From Bradyrhizobium viridifuturi (GTDB lineage Bacteria > Pseudomonadota > Alphaproteobacteria > Rhizobiales > Xanthobacteraceae): DNA of 64,000 nucleotides. The position numbers and the translations under genes are program-made. Below the pieces are notes generated by a model. That model worked only from the letters and a program-made list of their open reading frames with translations. It did not search any database and was not told where the DNA came from. Below are positions 51,084 to 60,212 of this stretch, in pieces (position 1 is the stretch's first letter; each line of letters starts with the position of its first letter). Location of the stretch: the NCBI RefSeq assembly GCF_001238275.1, contig NZ_LGTB01000039.1, forward strand, positions 1-64,000. Direction: 5' to 3'.

Positions 51084-51566
51084 TCATGCGCGATGATAGG
51101 GATGGCCGGCCAGAATGGTCGCGGCCCGATAAATCTGTTCCAGAAGCATGACGCGGACCATTTGATGCGGCCAGGTCGCGGAGCCGAATGCAATACGCAA
51201 CGAAGCCTTGCGCTGCAATTCGGGCGAAAGTCCGTCCGCACCGCCGATCACGAAGACAGTCTGCGCCAACCCCTCGTCGCGCCAGCGGCCGAGCTGCTGG
51301 GCAAAGCCTGCGCTGTCGATGCTCTTGCCGCGTTCGTCGAGGGCGACCAGCACGTGCTTGTCAGGCAGCAGCGCCGCGATCGCCGCAGCTTCTTCCGCGA
51401 TGCGCGCAGCGCTGTCGCGCGCGCGGCTCTCCGCAATTTCATGAATCTCGAGGCCGCGAAAGCCGAGCTTGCGGCCGATATCCTCGAAGCGCTCGCGGTA
51501 GCGCTCCGCAAGCTCCCGTTCAGGGCCCTGTTTCAGACGGCCGATGCAGATGACGACGAGGCGCAT
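51084..51566 (-). CDS. rlmH: 23S rRNA pseudouridine(1915) N3-methyltransferase RlmH
   Basis: SPOUT methyltransferase, 160 residues, with the SAM-binding segment VFVIGGADGLSPEL and C-terminal RVMLLEQIYRAATILAGHPYH. It acts on pseudouridine 1915 of 23S rRNA in the assembled ribosome. It starts MRLVVICIGRL; a TTG directly upstream would add one residue. It sits in the rsfS-rlmH pair. Confidence 0.95.
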   Translation of the reverse strand: MRLVVICIGRLKQGPERELAERYRERFEDIGRKLGFRGLEIHEIAESRARDSAARIAEEAAAIAALLPDKHVLVALDERGKSIDSAGFAQQLGRWRDEGLAQTVFVIGGADGLSPELQRKASLRIAFGSATWPHQMVRVMLLEQIYRAATILAGHPYHRA

Positions 51567-51616
51567 CAACGCAGCCTAGCTGCGCTGCAGCCGATTCGCA
51601 TCGGCTTCGATACCCC

Positions 51617-52051
51617 TTAGACCGCCGCGACCGCCGGGTTCTGAGTCCACAACCGTTCGAGGTTGTAGAACTCGCGCACCTCAGGCCTGAACACGTGCAC
51701 GATCACGTCGCCGGAATCGATCAGCACCCAGTCGCAATTGGGCAAGCCCTCGACATGGATGTTCTTGACCCCGTTTTCCTTGAGGCTCTTCGTCACATTC
51801 TCCGCGATCGCGCCAACGTGCCGGTTCACCCGGCCGGTGGTGACGATCATGTAGTCGGAGTATGCGGATTTGCCCCGAAGGTCGATGGTGACCGTCTCTT
51901 CCGCCTTCATGTCCTCGAGGCGGGAGAGGATCAGGCTCAGCGTCTTGTTGGCATCCGGTTTGTCGGCGTCCGGTTGCGCCTGCAAGGCCGCGGTTTTCGT
52001 CGATGTTTTACGCGCAGTCTTTGGAACCTTGGGTAAAACAGACTTTGACAA
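51617..52051 (-). CDS. rsfS: Ribosome silencing factor RsfS
   Basis: Iojap-family protein, 144 residues here, that binds uL14 and blocks subunit joining. After a Lys/Thr/Ala-rich N-terminal 35 residues it has LRGKSAYSDYMIVTTGRVNR and HVEGLPNCDWVLIDSGDVIVHVF. The start used is TTG at 52051; the N-terminus before residue 30 is uncertain and a CTG or other start a few codons upstream is possible. Part of the proBA-nadD-rsfS-rlmH series. Confidence 0.93.
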   Translation of the reverse strand: MSKSVLPKVPKTARKTSTKTAALQAQPDADKPDANKTLSLILSRLEDMKAEETVTIDLRGKSAYSDYMIVTTGRVNRHVGAIAENVTKSLKENGVKNIHVEGLPNCDWVLIDSGDVIVHVFRPEVREFYNLERLWTQNPAVAAV

Positions 52052-52171
52052 TACAGATGTGGCCAGGGACCATTCCTTTCACTGTATCGCGGGTGCCGAA
52101 TCCTCGGCCCCACGCACCATACTACGCATGTGGGGTTAATGGTTTCAATATTCCAGTAACCCTTTTGCGCT

Positions 52172-52837
52172 TCACGCCGTTCTCCAGCTCCCGTCCGGGT
52201 TCCGGAGTCCGGTCGAAGACAGATTGGATTTCATTCCTGTCAGGAAAACCCAGGCCGGCGCCTGTTGGTCGGCCAGCCGGGTCGCCTGATTTTCGGGCAT
52301 CCGATAGCGCGATAGCGCCTGCGCCGCCGGTGCGGCAAGGGCGCGGAAGCTCTGGGGCGGTCGGTCGATCACGGCAATCGGCACATCGGACGCGATGCGC
52401 CGCCAATCTTTCCAGCGATGAAATTGCGCGAGATTGTCAGCGCCCATGATCCAGACGAAGTGCACGCCGGAGACGCGGCGGCGCAAGTGGATGATCGTGT
52501 CTACAGTGTAGCGCGTGCCAATGACAGCTTCGAGACAGCTGATGTCGATGCGCGGATCGTCGGCAACGCGGCGCGCCGCGGCGGCGCGCTCGTTGAGCGC
52601 ATGCAGGCCGTCATGGTTCTTCAGCGGATTGCCCGGCGTCAGCAGCCACCACACGCGATCCAACTGCAAGCGCTTGAGCGCGAACAGGCTGATCGCGCGA
52701 TGCGCGGCGTGCGGCGGATTGAACGAGCCGCCAAGCAGCCCGATGCGCATGCCGTTGGTGTAGAACGGAAGCGCCTGGGCTGCGGACAACGGCACGGTGG
52801 AAGCTTGCTGCAAGGATCTACCGTGTGCGTGCGACAA
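52172..52837 (-). CDS. nadD: Nicotinate-nucleotide adenylyltransferase
   Basis: Adenylates nicotinate mononucleotide in NAD synthesis. MRIGLLGGSFNPPHAAH holds the nucleotide-binding (T/H)xGH-like motif, FVWIMGADNLAQFHRWKDWR is the substrate segment, and SSTGLRN is the ISSTxxR-type motif. I start at TTG 52837, three bases after the proA stop; ATG 52750 would drop 29 residues that look partly conserved (PFYTNG before MRIG). About 221 residues. Confidence 0.92.
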   Translation of the reverse strand: MSHAHGRSLQQASTVPLSAAQALPFYTNGMRIGLLGGSFNPPHAAHRAISLFALKRLQLDRVWWLLTPGNPLKNHDGLHALNERAAAARRVADDPRIDISCLEAVIGTRYTVDTIIHLRRRVSGVHFVWIMGADNLAQFHRWKDWRRIASDVPIAVIDRPPQSFRALAAPAAQALSRYRMPENQATRLADQQAPAWVFLTGMKSNLSSTGLRNPDGSWRTA

Positions 52838-52840
52838 TGA

Positions 52841-54133
52841 TCACGGCCGTGTCTGCCCGGTGCCGTGGACGCGGTACTTGAAGCTCGTCAGCTGCTCGGC
52901 GCCGACAGGGCCGCGGGCGTGGAATTTGCCGGTGGCAATGCCGATCTCCGCGCCGAAGCCGAACTCGCCGCCATCGGCGAACTGGGTCGAGGCGTTGTGC
53001 AGCACGATCGCCGAATCGACCTCGTTGAGGAATCGCTGCGCGGCAGCGGCATCCTCGGTCACGATCGCATCGGTGTGATGCGAGCCGTGATTCTGGATAT
53101 GCGCAATCGCTTCATCGAGACCGTCGACGATCCTTGCCGAGATGATCGCGTCCTCATATTCGGTGTCCCAATCTTCGTCGGACGCGGGCTTCACCCTGGC
53201 GTCGACGCCTTGCACGGTGTCGTCGCCGCGCACCTCGCAGCCGGCGTCGATCAGCAGCTCGACCAGCGGTTTCAGCTTGGTCGCGGCCGCGTTGCGATCG
53301 ATCAGCAGGGTCTCGACGGCGCCGCAGACGCCGGGACGGCGCATCTTGGCGTTCAGCACGACCGCCTTGGCCATGTCGAGCTTCGCGCTGGCATCGACAT
53401 AGATGTGGTTGACGCCCTCGAGATGCGCGAACACCGGAACGCGCGCCTCGGCCTCGACGCGCCCAACCAGGCTCTTGCCGCCGCGCGGCACGATCACGTC
53501 GATGCCGCCGTTCAGTCCGGTCAGCATCAGGCCGACGGCCGCGCGGTCGCGGGTCGGCACCAGGGTGATCGCAGCCTCGGGCAGGCCGGCTTCGCGCAGG
53601 CCCTGCACCAGGCATTGATGGATCGCGCGGCAGGAGCGGAAGCTGTCGGAGCCGCCGCGCAGGATCACGGCGTTGCCCGACTTCAGGCACAGCACGCCGG
53701 CGTCGGCGGCGACGTTGGGGCGGCTTTCGAAGATCACGCCGATCACGCCGAGCGGCACGCGCACGCGCTCGATGGTCATGCCGTTCGGGCGCTGCCAGCT
53801 TTCGGTGACGGCGCCGACCGGATCGACGATCTCGCGCACGGTCGCAACGCCGTCGGCCATGCCGTCGACGCGCGCCTGTGTCAGTGTCAGGCGGTCGATG
53901 AAGGCCGAGCTCATGCCGCCCGCGCGCGCCTCGGCGACATCTTCGGCATTGGCGGCGAGAATCGCCGGCGCATTGGCGCGGATGGCGCGTTCGATCGCGG
54001 TGAGCGCCCGGTTCTTCTGCTCCGGCGGCGCCAGCGCCAGCACGCGCGCGGCGGCGCGCGCCTTGGCGGCGAGGTCGGTCATCAGGGCGGTGAGATCGGC
54101 GTTGCCGTCGATCGCCTTCAGGGGGGAGCTCAT
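52841..54133 (-). CDS. proA: Gamma-glutamyl phosphate reductase
   Basis: Second enzyme of proline synthesis, 430 residues. The catalytic Cys is in RRPGVCGAVETLL. PNVAADAGVLCLKSGNAVIL and EGVNHIYVDASA are family hallmarks, and GPVGAEQLTSFKY is near the end. ATG at 54133. It follows proB, with a 121-bp gap. Confidence 0.97.
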   Translation of the reverse strand: MSSPLKAIDGNADLTALMTDLAAKARAAARVLALAPPEQKNRALTAIERAIRANAPAILAANAEDVAEARAGGMSSAFIDRLTLTQARVDGMADGVATVREIVDPVGAVTESWQRPNGMTIERVRVPLGVIGVIFESRPNVAADAGVLCLKSGNAVILRGGSDSFRSCRAIHQCLVQGLREAGLPEAAITLVPTRDRAAVGLMLTGLNGGIDVIVPRGGKSLVGRVEAEARVPVFAHLEGVNHIYVDASAKLDMAKAVVLNAKMRRPGVCGAVETLLIDRNAAATKLKPLVELLIDAGCEVRGDDTVQGVDARVKPASDEDWDTEYEDAIISARIVDGLDEAIAHIQNHGSHHTDAIVTEDAAAAQRFLNEVDSAIVLHNASTQFADGGEFGFGAEIGIATGKFHARGPVGAEQLTSFKYRVHGTGQTRP

Positions 54134-54254
54134 GGAAGTCCCAGCTTTGCAATAAGGCCATGTTCTAGCATGGCAATTGGGGGGTGGCGAGGCGCGGAAC
54201 CGGCATGGCAGGTGGGCGGCGGCCCGCCCCGCTCGGCCAATGGCCCAGTTGGGC

Positions 54255-55397
54255 CTACTTGGCCGGGATCGCCCCGGCCGGGCCGATCACGAGGTCGTCG
54301 CGGTGGATCATCTCGGAGCGGCCGCTGATGCCCAGAATGGTCATCACGTCGGGCGAGGAGCGGCCCTTGATCTTCTCGGCATTCTCGGCGTCGTAGGCGA
54401 CGAGGCCGCGGCCGATCTCATGGGTGTCCGGTCCGCGGACCACCACGGCATCGCCGCGGGCGAACTGGCCGTCGACCCTGACGACGCCGGCCGGCAGCAG
54501 GCTCTTGCCGGCGCGCAATGCCGCGACCGCGCCGGCATCGATGGTCAGCGTGCCCTTCGGCTCGAGCGAGCCGGCGATCCAGCGCTTGCGCGCGGTGACG
54601 GGATTGGCCGGGGTCAGGAACCAGGTGCACCGGCCGCCGTCGGCGATCGCCTGCAGGGGATGCTCGATCTTGCCGGAGGCGATCAGCATGTGGGTGCCGG
54701 CGGTGGTCGCGATCTTCGCGGCCTCGATCTTGGTGGTCATGCCGCCGCGCGACAGTTCGGAGCCGGCCGAGCCCGCCATGCCCTCGATTTCCGAGGTGAT
54801 GCTCTCGACCACCGGAATCAGCTTGGCGTCGGGATCGACCGCAGGCGGCGCGGTGTAGAGGCCGTCGATGTCGGACAGCAGGATCAGAAGATCCGCGCTC
54901 GCCATGGTGGCGACGCGGGCGGCGAGGCGATCATTGTCGCCGTAGCGGATCTCGGTGGTGGCGACCGTGTCGTTCTCGTTGATCACGGGCACTGCGCCCC
55001 ATTCCAGCAGCTTGGCGATGGTCGAGCGCGCGTTGAGATAGCGGCGGCGCTCCTCGGTGTCCTGCAAGGTCACCAGGATCTGCCCGGCGCCGATGCCGTG
55101 ATGGCCGAGCACCTCCGACCAAATCCGCGCCAGCGCGATCTGTCCGACCGCGGCGGCAGCCTGGCTCTCCTCGAGCTTCAGCGGGCCGCGCGGCAGCTTC
55201 AGGCGGCTGCGGCCGAGCGCGATCGAGCCCGACGACACCACCATGACCTCGCAGCCGCGCTTGTGGAGCTTTGCGATGTCCTCGACCAGGGCGGCGAGCC
55301 ATGATGCGCGCAATTCGCCGGCCTGCGAATCGACCAGCAGCGACGAGCCGACCTTGACGACGATGCGGCGAAAGTTCTTGAGCGCGGGGCGTTTCAT
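54255..55397 (-). CDS. proB: Glutamate 5-kinase
   Basis: First enzyme of proline synthesis, 380 residues. The amino-acid kinase domain (RRIVVKVGSSLLVDS, VVSSGSIALGRSRL, GSELSRGGMTTKIEAAKIAT) is followed by a PUA domain near the C-terminus (AGVVRVDGQFARGDAVVV). The start MKRPALKNFRRI at 55397 is preferred to an in-frame codon 30 bp upstream. Confidence 0.97.
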   Translation of the reverse strand: MKRPALKNFRRIVVKVGSSLLVDSQAGELRASWLAALVEDIAKLHKRGCEVMVVSSGSIALGRSRLKLPRGPLKLEESQAAAAVGQIALARIWSEVLGHHGIGAGQILVTLQDTEERRRYLNARSTIAKLLEWGAVPVINENDTVATTEIRYGDNDRLAARVATMASADLLILLSDIDGLYTAPPAVDPDAKLIPVVESITSEIEGMAGSAGSELSRGGMTTKIEAAKIATTAGTHMLIASGKIEHPLQAIADGGRCTWFLTPANPVTARKRWIAGSLEPKGTLTIDAGAVAALRAGKSLLPAGVVRVDGQFARGDAVVVRGPDTHEIGRGLVAYDAENAEKIKGRSSPDVMTILGISGRSEMIHRDDLVIGPAGAIPAK

Positions 55398-55481
55398 GGG
55401 TTCGGTCTGGCAGGAAGGTGGAAGCAAGAGGCGCCACGAGGTGGCATGGACGTGAAGTGGCTTGGGAAGTCTGGTTGCCGC

Positions 55482-56533
55482 TCAGCCCTGCGGCACCGGC
55501 GTCGCCCACGGCTCCGCCTGGCCGCCCTTGGCCTTGTTGGACACCGGCGCCTCGCCGATTACGTCAACCAGCGCACGCAGCGCATCCGGCACGCCTTCGC
55601 CGGTCGCGCCTGACAGCAGCAGCGGCGTCTTCTTCGCCGCCCGCTTGAGGCGGTCCTTCTGCTTCTTCAACTCGTCGGGCGCAACCGCGTCGATCTTGTT
55701 GAGCGCGACGATCTCGATCTTGTCGGCGAGCTGGCCTGCATAGGCCTCGAGCTCGGTGCGCACGGTCTTGTAGGCCTTGCCGGCATGCTCGCAGGTTGCA
55801 TCGATCAGATGCAGCAGCACGCGGCAGCGCTCGACATGGCCCAAGAAACGATCGCCGAGGCCGGCGCCCTCATGCGCGCCTTCGATCAGGCCGGGGATGT
55901 CGGCGAGCACGAATTCACGGCGCCGTAGTTCACGACGCCGAGCTGCGGATGCAGCGTGGTGAAGGGATAGTCGGCGATCTTCGGCCGCGCCGCGCTGACC
56001 ACCGACAGGAAGGTCGATTTTCCGGCGTTGGGCAGGCCGACCAGGCCGGCATCGGCGATCAGCTTCAGCCGCAGCCAGATCCAGCGCTCTTCACCGGGCG
56101 CGCCGGGATTGGCATTGCGCGGCGCGCGATTGGTCGAGGATTTGAAATGCGCATTGCCGAAGCCGCCATTGCCGCCGGTCGCCAGCACGAATTTTTCGCC
56201 GAGCTCGGTGAAGTCGTGCAGCAGCGTCTCGCGGTCCTCGTCGAACACCTGGGTGCCGACCGGCACCTTCAGCACGATCGACTTGCCGTTGGCGCCATGG
56301 CGGTCCTTGCCCATGCCATTTGTGCCCTTCTGCGCCTTGAAGTGCTGCTGGTAGCGGTAGTCGATCAGCGTGTTCAGTCCGTCGACGGACTCGATGATGA
56401 CGTCGCCGCCGCGGCCGCCATTGCCGCCGGACGGACCGCCGAACTCGATGAACTTCTCGCGCCGGAACGCGACGCAGCCGTTGCCGCCGTCGCCCGAGCG
56501 AATATACACCTTGGCTTCATCGAGGAATTTCAT
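55482..56533 (-). CDS. obgE: GTPase ObgE/CgtA, one-base frameshift
   Basis: Ribosome-assembly GTPase. The Obg fold has GGNGGRGGDVI and GTNGMGKDRHGANG, and G1 is GLPNAGKST. The frame then ends falsely after LGVVNYG. In another frame the protein continues LADIPGLIEGAHEGAGLGDR, then NKID, to the end at 55482. Restoring one base near 55915 gives GGREFVLADIPGL and a normal 350 residues. Obg is essential in nearly all bacteria, so this strongly supports a sequencing error. The start is MKFLDEAKVYIRSG at 56533. Confidence 0.93.
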
Positions 56534-56634
56534 GATTTTCACTAGTTAGGGCAGGGTGGCCGCGGCGGCAACCCGGAAAGGCCCTGACTTCGGCGAAAAG
56601 CCTTAATTTTCGGGCCTTTTTGCGGCCCTTGCGG

Positions 56635-57114
56635 CTAAGTGGGCCGCCGGCGCACCAGGAATTTCTGCATGCCCTCCAGCACCAGCTCGCGGCGCTGGTT
56701 GTGCACGGTCGAGCGCAAGGTCACGACGCCGGTGGTCTTGCCCGGTGACAGCTCGATCACCTCGAGCGCCGGGTAGATGGTGTCGCCGGCATAGACCGGC
56801 TTCAGGAACTTGCTCGACTGCTCCAGGAAGCCGACCAGCGACTCCTCGACGACATAGGGAAACAGCCCCGCGCCGGGCGCGGTGTGCACCAGGGTCTGGA
56901 AGCCATGGGCGAGCAAATCGGGCATGCCGCGGGTGCGGCAATATTCGACGTCGTAATGGATCGGATGGGTGTCGCCGCTGGCGGTCTGGAACGCGGCGAA
57001 CACCGCCGAGGTCTGGGTCCGGCTCGGGATCACGAAGCGCTCGCCGAGCACGAAATCCTCGAACCAGCGCTGCGCGGGGACCATGCGATGCTGGGTGGGG
57101 TCGAAGTCGCTCAT
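56635..57114 (-). CDS. MaoC-family dehydratase (hot-dog fold)
   Basis: A 159-residue enoyl-hydratase-like protein. SGDTHPIHYDVEYCRTRGMP contains the catalytic Asp/His motif, and ALEVIELSPGKTTGVVTLRS is typical of the MaoC fold. The substrate is unknown; it lies upstream of obgE in the - strand series, without an obvious pathway partner. ATG at 57114. Confidence 0.88.
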   Translation of the reverse strand: MSDFDPTQHRMVPAQRWFEDFVLGERFVIPSRTQTSAVFAAFQTASGDTHPIHYDVEYCRTRGMPDLLAHGFQTLVHTAPGAGLFPYVVEESLVGFLEQSSKFLKPVYAGDTIYPALEVIELSPGKTTGVVTLRSTVHNQRRELVLEGMQKFLVRRRPT

Positions 57115-57282
57115 GCGGCGTTTCCTGCTCTGTTTCTTGACGTGATGGCCCAGCCGTAGCGCAGCTGCGGCACTGCGACAATTGGTTCGATATGCCCGCG
57201 CCGGGGTTGTCCTGCACGGCCACCTCGGTAAAACCGGCGTCCGGACCTGCCCGACTCAAGTGGCGGCGATAACAAGACAACA

Positions 57283-58197
57283 ATGAGCCTGTTCGCAAAA
57301 CTGTCCTCCTACGACGATCGATCGGCGCGGCTCGCCGGCATCGGCTTGATGCTGCTGTCGATCTTCATGTTCTCGTTCGGCGATGCGATGGGCAAATTCA
57401 TCGTCGCGACCTATTCGGTCGGGCAATTGCTGTGGCTGCGCGCCTGCGCGGCGCTGCTGGTGCTGCTGCCGATCGTGTGGAAGCGGCGCGCGGACTTCCT
57501 GCATCTGGAGCGGCCGTGGCTGCAATTGCTGCGCGTCACGCTGTCGACGCTGGAGGTCGCGGCGTTCTTCCTGGCGACGGTCTATCTGCCGCTCGCCGAC
57601 GTCATCACCTACTACCTCGCCGGACCGATCTTCGTCACCGCGATGTCGGGCCTCGTGCTCGGCGAGCATATCGGCTGGCGGCGCTGGACCGCGATCCTGG
57701 TCGGCTTCTGCGGTGTGCTGATCGCGCTCAGGCCATCCGCGCAAACCATCAGCTGGCCGGCGATGATCGCGCTCGGCGGCAGCCTGTCGTTTGCGGTGCT
57801 GATGCTGATCACGCGCTCGCTGCGCGCGACGCCCGACATCGTGCTGGCGACATCGCAATTCGGCGGCACCTTCATCCTCGGCCTTGTGCTGTCGCCGTTC
57901 GGCTGGGTGACGCCATCGGCCGGCAGCCTGGTGCTGTTCTTCACCGCCGGCATCATCTCGGTCGCGGCGCTGCTCTGCGTGAACCGCTCGCTGAAGCTCG
58001 CGCCGGCCAGCGTGGTGGTGCCGTATCAGTATTCGATGATCGTCTGGGCGGTGATCTTCGGCTTCGTGGTGTTCGGCGACGTGCCGTCCTGGGCGACGAT
58101 CGTCGGCGCCGCCATCATCATCGCGGCCGGCCTCTACATCTTCGTGCGCGAGCAGCAGCTTGGACGCACGGACTCCGCGGTGAATCCGCCGGCGTAA
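57283..58197 (+). CDS. EamA/DMT family transporter
   Basis: A 304-residue inner membrane protein with about ten hydrophobic segments in two EamA repeats (GIGLMLLSIFMFSFGDAMGK and PAMIALGGSLSFAVLMLITR). The substrate cannot be predicted. It is the only + strand gene inside the - strand housekeeping series and may have inserted there. Confidence 0.9.
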   Translation: MSLFAKLSSYDDRSARLAGIGLMLLSIFMFSFGDAMGKFIVATYSVGQLLWLRACAALLVLLPIVWKRRADFLHLERPWLQLLRVTLSTLEVAAFFLATVYLPLADVITYYLAGPIFVTAMSGLVLGEHIGWRRWTAILVGFCGVLIALRPSAQTISWPAMIALGGSLSFAVLMLITRSLRATPDIVLATSQFGGTFILGLVLSPFGWVTPSAGSLVLFFTAGIISVAALLCVNRSLKLAPASVVVPYQYSMIVWAVIFGFVVFGDVPSWATIVGAAIIIAAGLYIFVREQQLGRTDSAVNPPA

Positions 58198-58204
58198 CCG
58201 CGTT

Positions 58205-58325
58205 GTCGTCCCGGCGAAGGCCGGGACCCATAACCACCGATGCTGATTGCTGCATAGGCTGGAGCCGCGGCTCGGTCTAACAACGACTATTTGTGGAAAT
58301 GGGTCCCGGCTTTCGCCGGGACGAC
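58205..58325. repeat. Palindromic intergenic repeat, GTCGTCCCGGC variant
   Basis: GTCGTCCCGGCGAAGGCCGG at the left and the inverted CGGCTTTCGCCGGGACGAC at the right. Diverged copy of the 2531-2651 family, again between convergent genes. Confidence 0.85.
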
Positions 58326-58351
58326 AACCTTGGTTGCGGAACGGTCGAGAA

Positions 58352-58948
58352 CTAGCTCTCCCGCCGCTTCGAGCTATTCCAGCGCTTCAGCGAGGTCCAG
58401 ACGCCGCGCGACAGGCGGAAGGCGTCGACCGGGCTCGACGAGCCCAGCGCCTCGAAGCGATGCAGCTCGACGCCGCTCCACTGGAAGCCGCACTTCTCGA
58501 GGATGTTGCGCGACGATGGGTTGACGACGCGGGCGCCCGCGATCAGCTGGTCGAGATCGAATTCCTCGAAGAAGTAGTCGATCACAGCGCGCGCGGCCTC
58601 GGTGCCGAAGCCCTGGCCCCAATAGTCGACGCCGAGCCAGTAGCCGAGTTCGGCCGATGTCTCCTCGCGCCAGTCGATGCCGACCATGCCGATCGGCGTG
58701 TGATTGTTCTCGATCAGGAAGACGGTCTCGCGGCGGCGGGCGCCGAGCGCGCGCACGAAGTCGATGGCGTCGTCCTGGGTATAGGGATGCGGCAGGCGGC
58801 GGGTGTTCTCCGCGATGCGGCGATCATTGGCGAGGCGTGCGATTGCTTTTACGTCCGCGAGCGTCGGCTTGCGCAATGTCAGCCGTTCGGTCTCGAGGAC
58901 GCAAGCTCTTGCCTCGCGCAAGGTCGGCGTCGGGATTTCCTGCAACAT
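58352..58948 (-). CDS. GNAT family N-acetyltransferase
   Basis: A 198-residue RimJ/RimL-like acetyltransferase. The acetyl-CoA motif is in YWGQGFGTEAARAVIDYFF, preceded by GWDWREETSAELGYWLG-like sequence (VGIDWREETSAELGYWLG). LETERLTLRKPTLADVKAIA is the usual N-terminal strand-helix unit. The substrate may be an amino group on a protein or small molecule; nothing specifies it. Located 3' of rpmA in the same direction. Confidence 0.9.
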   Translation of the reverse strand: MLQEIPTPTLREARACVLETERLTLRKPTLADVKAIARLANDRRIAENTRRLPHPYTQDDAIDFVRALGARRRETVFLIENNHTPIGMVGIDWREETSAELGYWLGVDYWGQGFGTEAARAVIDYFFEEFDLDQLIAGARVVNPSSRNILEKCGFQWSGVELHRFEALGSSSPVDAFRLSRGVWTSLKRWNSSKRRES

Positions 58949-59027
58949 GTCGAGCTCCTGTGATGCGACGATCGGTACGCAACGCTTGGAACGTCACGCG
59001 CGGTCGAACCGGATCGCGCGCAACAAA

Positions 59028-59057
59028 AAGGGGAGGCCGGTCATCCCGCCTCCCCTT
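59028..59057 (-). terminator. Terminator of rplU-rpmA
   Basis: AAGGGGAGGC and GCCTCCCCTT form a 10-bp stem followed on the - strand by TTTGTT. It is about 60 bp past the rpmA stop and separates rpmA from the GNAT gene. Confidence 0.85.
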
Positions 59058-59117
59058 GGAGCTCTTTGCTGCTCCGCCGGTTCAACAGGACCCGGCGGAC
59101 TCATGTGTGTCCACCGT

Positions 59118-59387
59118 CTACTCGGCCGCCTGCGCCATCGGGATAACCGATACGAATGTGCGGCCATTGGCTTTGGCACGGAACTCGACATGACCCTCGA
59201 CCTTGGCGAAGAGAGTATGATCGGTGCCCATGCCGACATTAAGGCCGGGGTGCCAGGTGGTGCCGCGCTGACGCGCGATGATGTTTCCGGGGATCACGCG
59301 CTCGCCGCCGAACGCCTTGATGCCAAGGCGCTTGCCCTTGGAATCACGTCCGTTGCGCGATGAACCGCCTGCTTTTTTATGAGCCAT
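59118..59387 (-). CDS. rpmA: Ribosomal protein bL27
   Basis: An 89-residue 50S protein. MAHKKAGGSSRNGRDSKGKR is the standard N-terminus; the first residues reach the peptidyl transferase centre. RLGIKAFGGERVIPGNIIAR and the GTTWHPGLNVGMGTDHTLFA segment are conserved. Confidence 0.98.
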   Translation of the reverse strand: MAHKKAGGSSRNGRDSKGKRLGIKAFGGERVIPGNIIARQRGTTWHPGLNVGMGTDHTLFAKVEGHVEFRAKANGRTFVSVIPMAQAAE

Positions 59388-59479
59388 AGCTCGTCTCCGA
59401 CTTCGCTTTGATCTCTAGATCAATTCCTTGACGGAATCATTTCACGTTTTGTCACGCTTCAAATCTGAAAGCGCGACGA

Positions 59480-59956
59480 TCACTTCTTCTCGCTCTTGGC
59501 CGCCGCCTTCTTGGCGGGAGCCTTCTTCGCGGCCGGCGCCTTGGCGGGCGCCTTCTTCTTGGCCGCCTTCGGTGCTGCGTCCTCGCCATCGGCGGGCGCT
59601 GCGACCTTTTCCTTCTTCGGCCGCGGGCCGATGGTCGGCTTGGCGTTATCGGCGAGGATCTCGGTGATGCGAAGCACCGTGAGTTCGTCGCGATAGCCGC
59701 GCTTGCGGCGTGAATTCTTGCGGCGACGCTTCTTGAACGCGATCACCTTGGCGCCGCGCTTGTGCTGCAGCACTTCGGCTGCAACGGTCGCGCCCGCGAC
59801 GGTGGGCGTTCCCAGCACCGGCGTGTCACCGCCGAGCACCAGAACTTCGCCTAGCTGCACGATCGTGCCGACGTCGCCGGCGATCTTGCCAATCTCGAGT
59901 ACATCATTCGGAACGACACGGTACTGCCGGCCGCCGGTTTTGATGACTGCGAACAT
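59480..59956 (-). CDS. rplU: Ribosomal protein bL21 with a long basic tail
   Basis: 50S protein with a normal bL21 core (MFAVIKTGGRQYRVVPNDVL, VIAFKKRRRKNSRRKRGYRD). The core ends near residue 105. About 50 further residues form a Lys/Ala-rich tail (KAAKKKAPAKAPAAKKAPAK), an extension common in alphaproteobacteria. First gene of the rplU-rpmA operon. Confidence 0.97.
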   Translation of the reverse strand: MFAVIKTGGRQYRVVPNDVLEIGKIAGDVGTIVQLGEVLVLGGDTPVLGTPTVAGATVAAEVLQHKRGAKVIAFKKRRRKNSRRKRGYRDELTVLRITEILADNAKPTIGPRPKKEKVAAPADGEDAAPKAAKKKAPAKAPAAKKAPAKKAAAKSEKK

Positions 59957-60085
59957 CGTTTGATTCCTTCGTGTTCGGTTCCGGCCTCGGACCGATGGTC
60001 CGGGTCGGCTTTTTGTTCAGTCGCTATGGGTTAGGTGTTTCGCGCGAAAGGGAATGAATTCCCAAATGGCCCGCACAAAAACAAT

Positions 60086-60108
60086 CGGCGCGAGAAATCC
60101 CCGCGCCG
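60086..60108 (-). promoter_or_regulatory. Attenuator-like hairpin in the rplU leader
   Basis: On the - strand CGGCGCG and CGCGCCG form a 7-bp stem followed by ATTGTTTTTG. This terminator-like structure is about 10-35 nt downstream of the predicted promoter and about 130 nt before rplU. Promoter-proximal terminators in ribosomal protein leaders are often autoregulatory. Binding of bL21 is an inference. Confidence 0.45.
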
Positions 60109-60118
60109 GATGGGCGGA

Positions 60119-60146
60119 CTTATAGCCGCAAACGACGGGGAGTCAA
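60119..60146 (-). promoter_or_regulatory. Sigma70-type promoter for rplU-rpmA
   Basis: The - strand reads TTGACT (complement at 60141-60146), then 16 bases, then TATAAG (complement at 60119-60124). Both hexamers are near consensus for housekeeping alphaproteobacterial promoters. This is the clearest promoter in the window. Confidence 0.7.
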
Positions 60147-60212
60147 GGTAAAGCAGGGCAAAAACCGGCCAAAGATGAAGGGTTTGGCGCGATTTCGGCC
60201 CGGATTGCCGGC

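Noticed and set aside
57283..58197. EamA gene as part of a genomic island
   Set aside because: It is on the opposite strand to its neighbours, but base composition is the same and there is no integrase, IS or tRNA near it.
59480..59640. Lys/Ala-rich end of rplU as a frameshift product
   Set aside because: The tail is in frame, ends at a clean stop, and similar extensions occur in other alphaproteobacteria.
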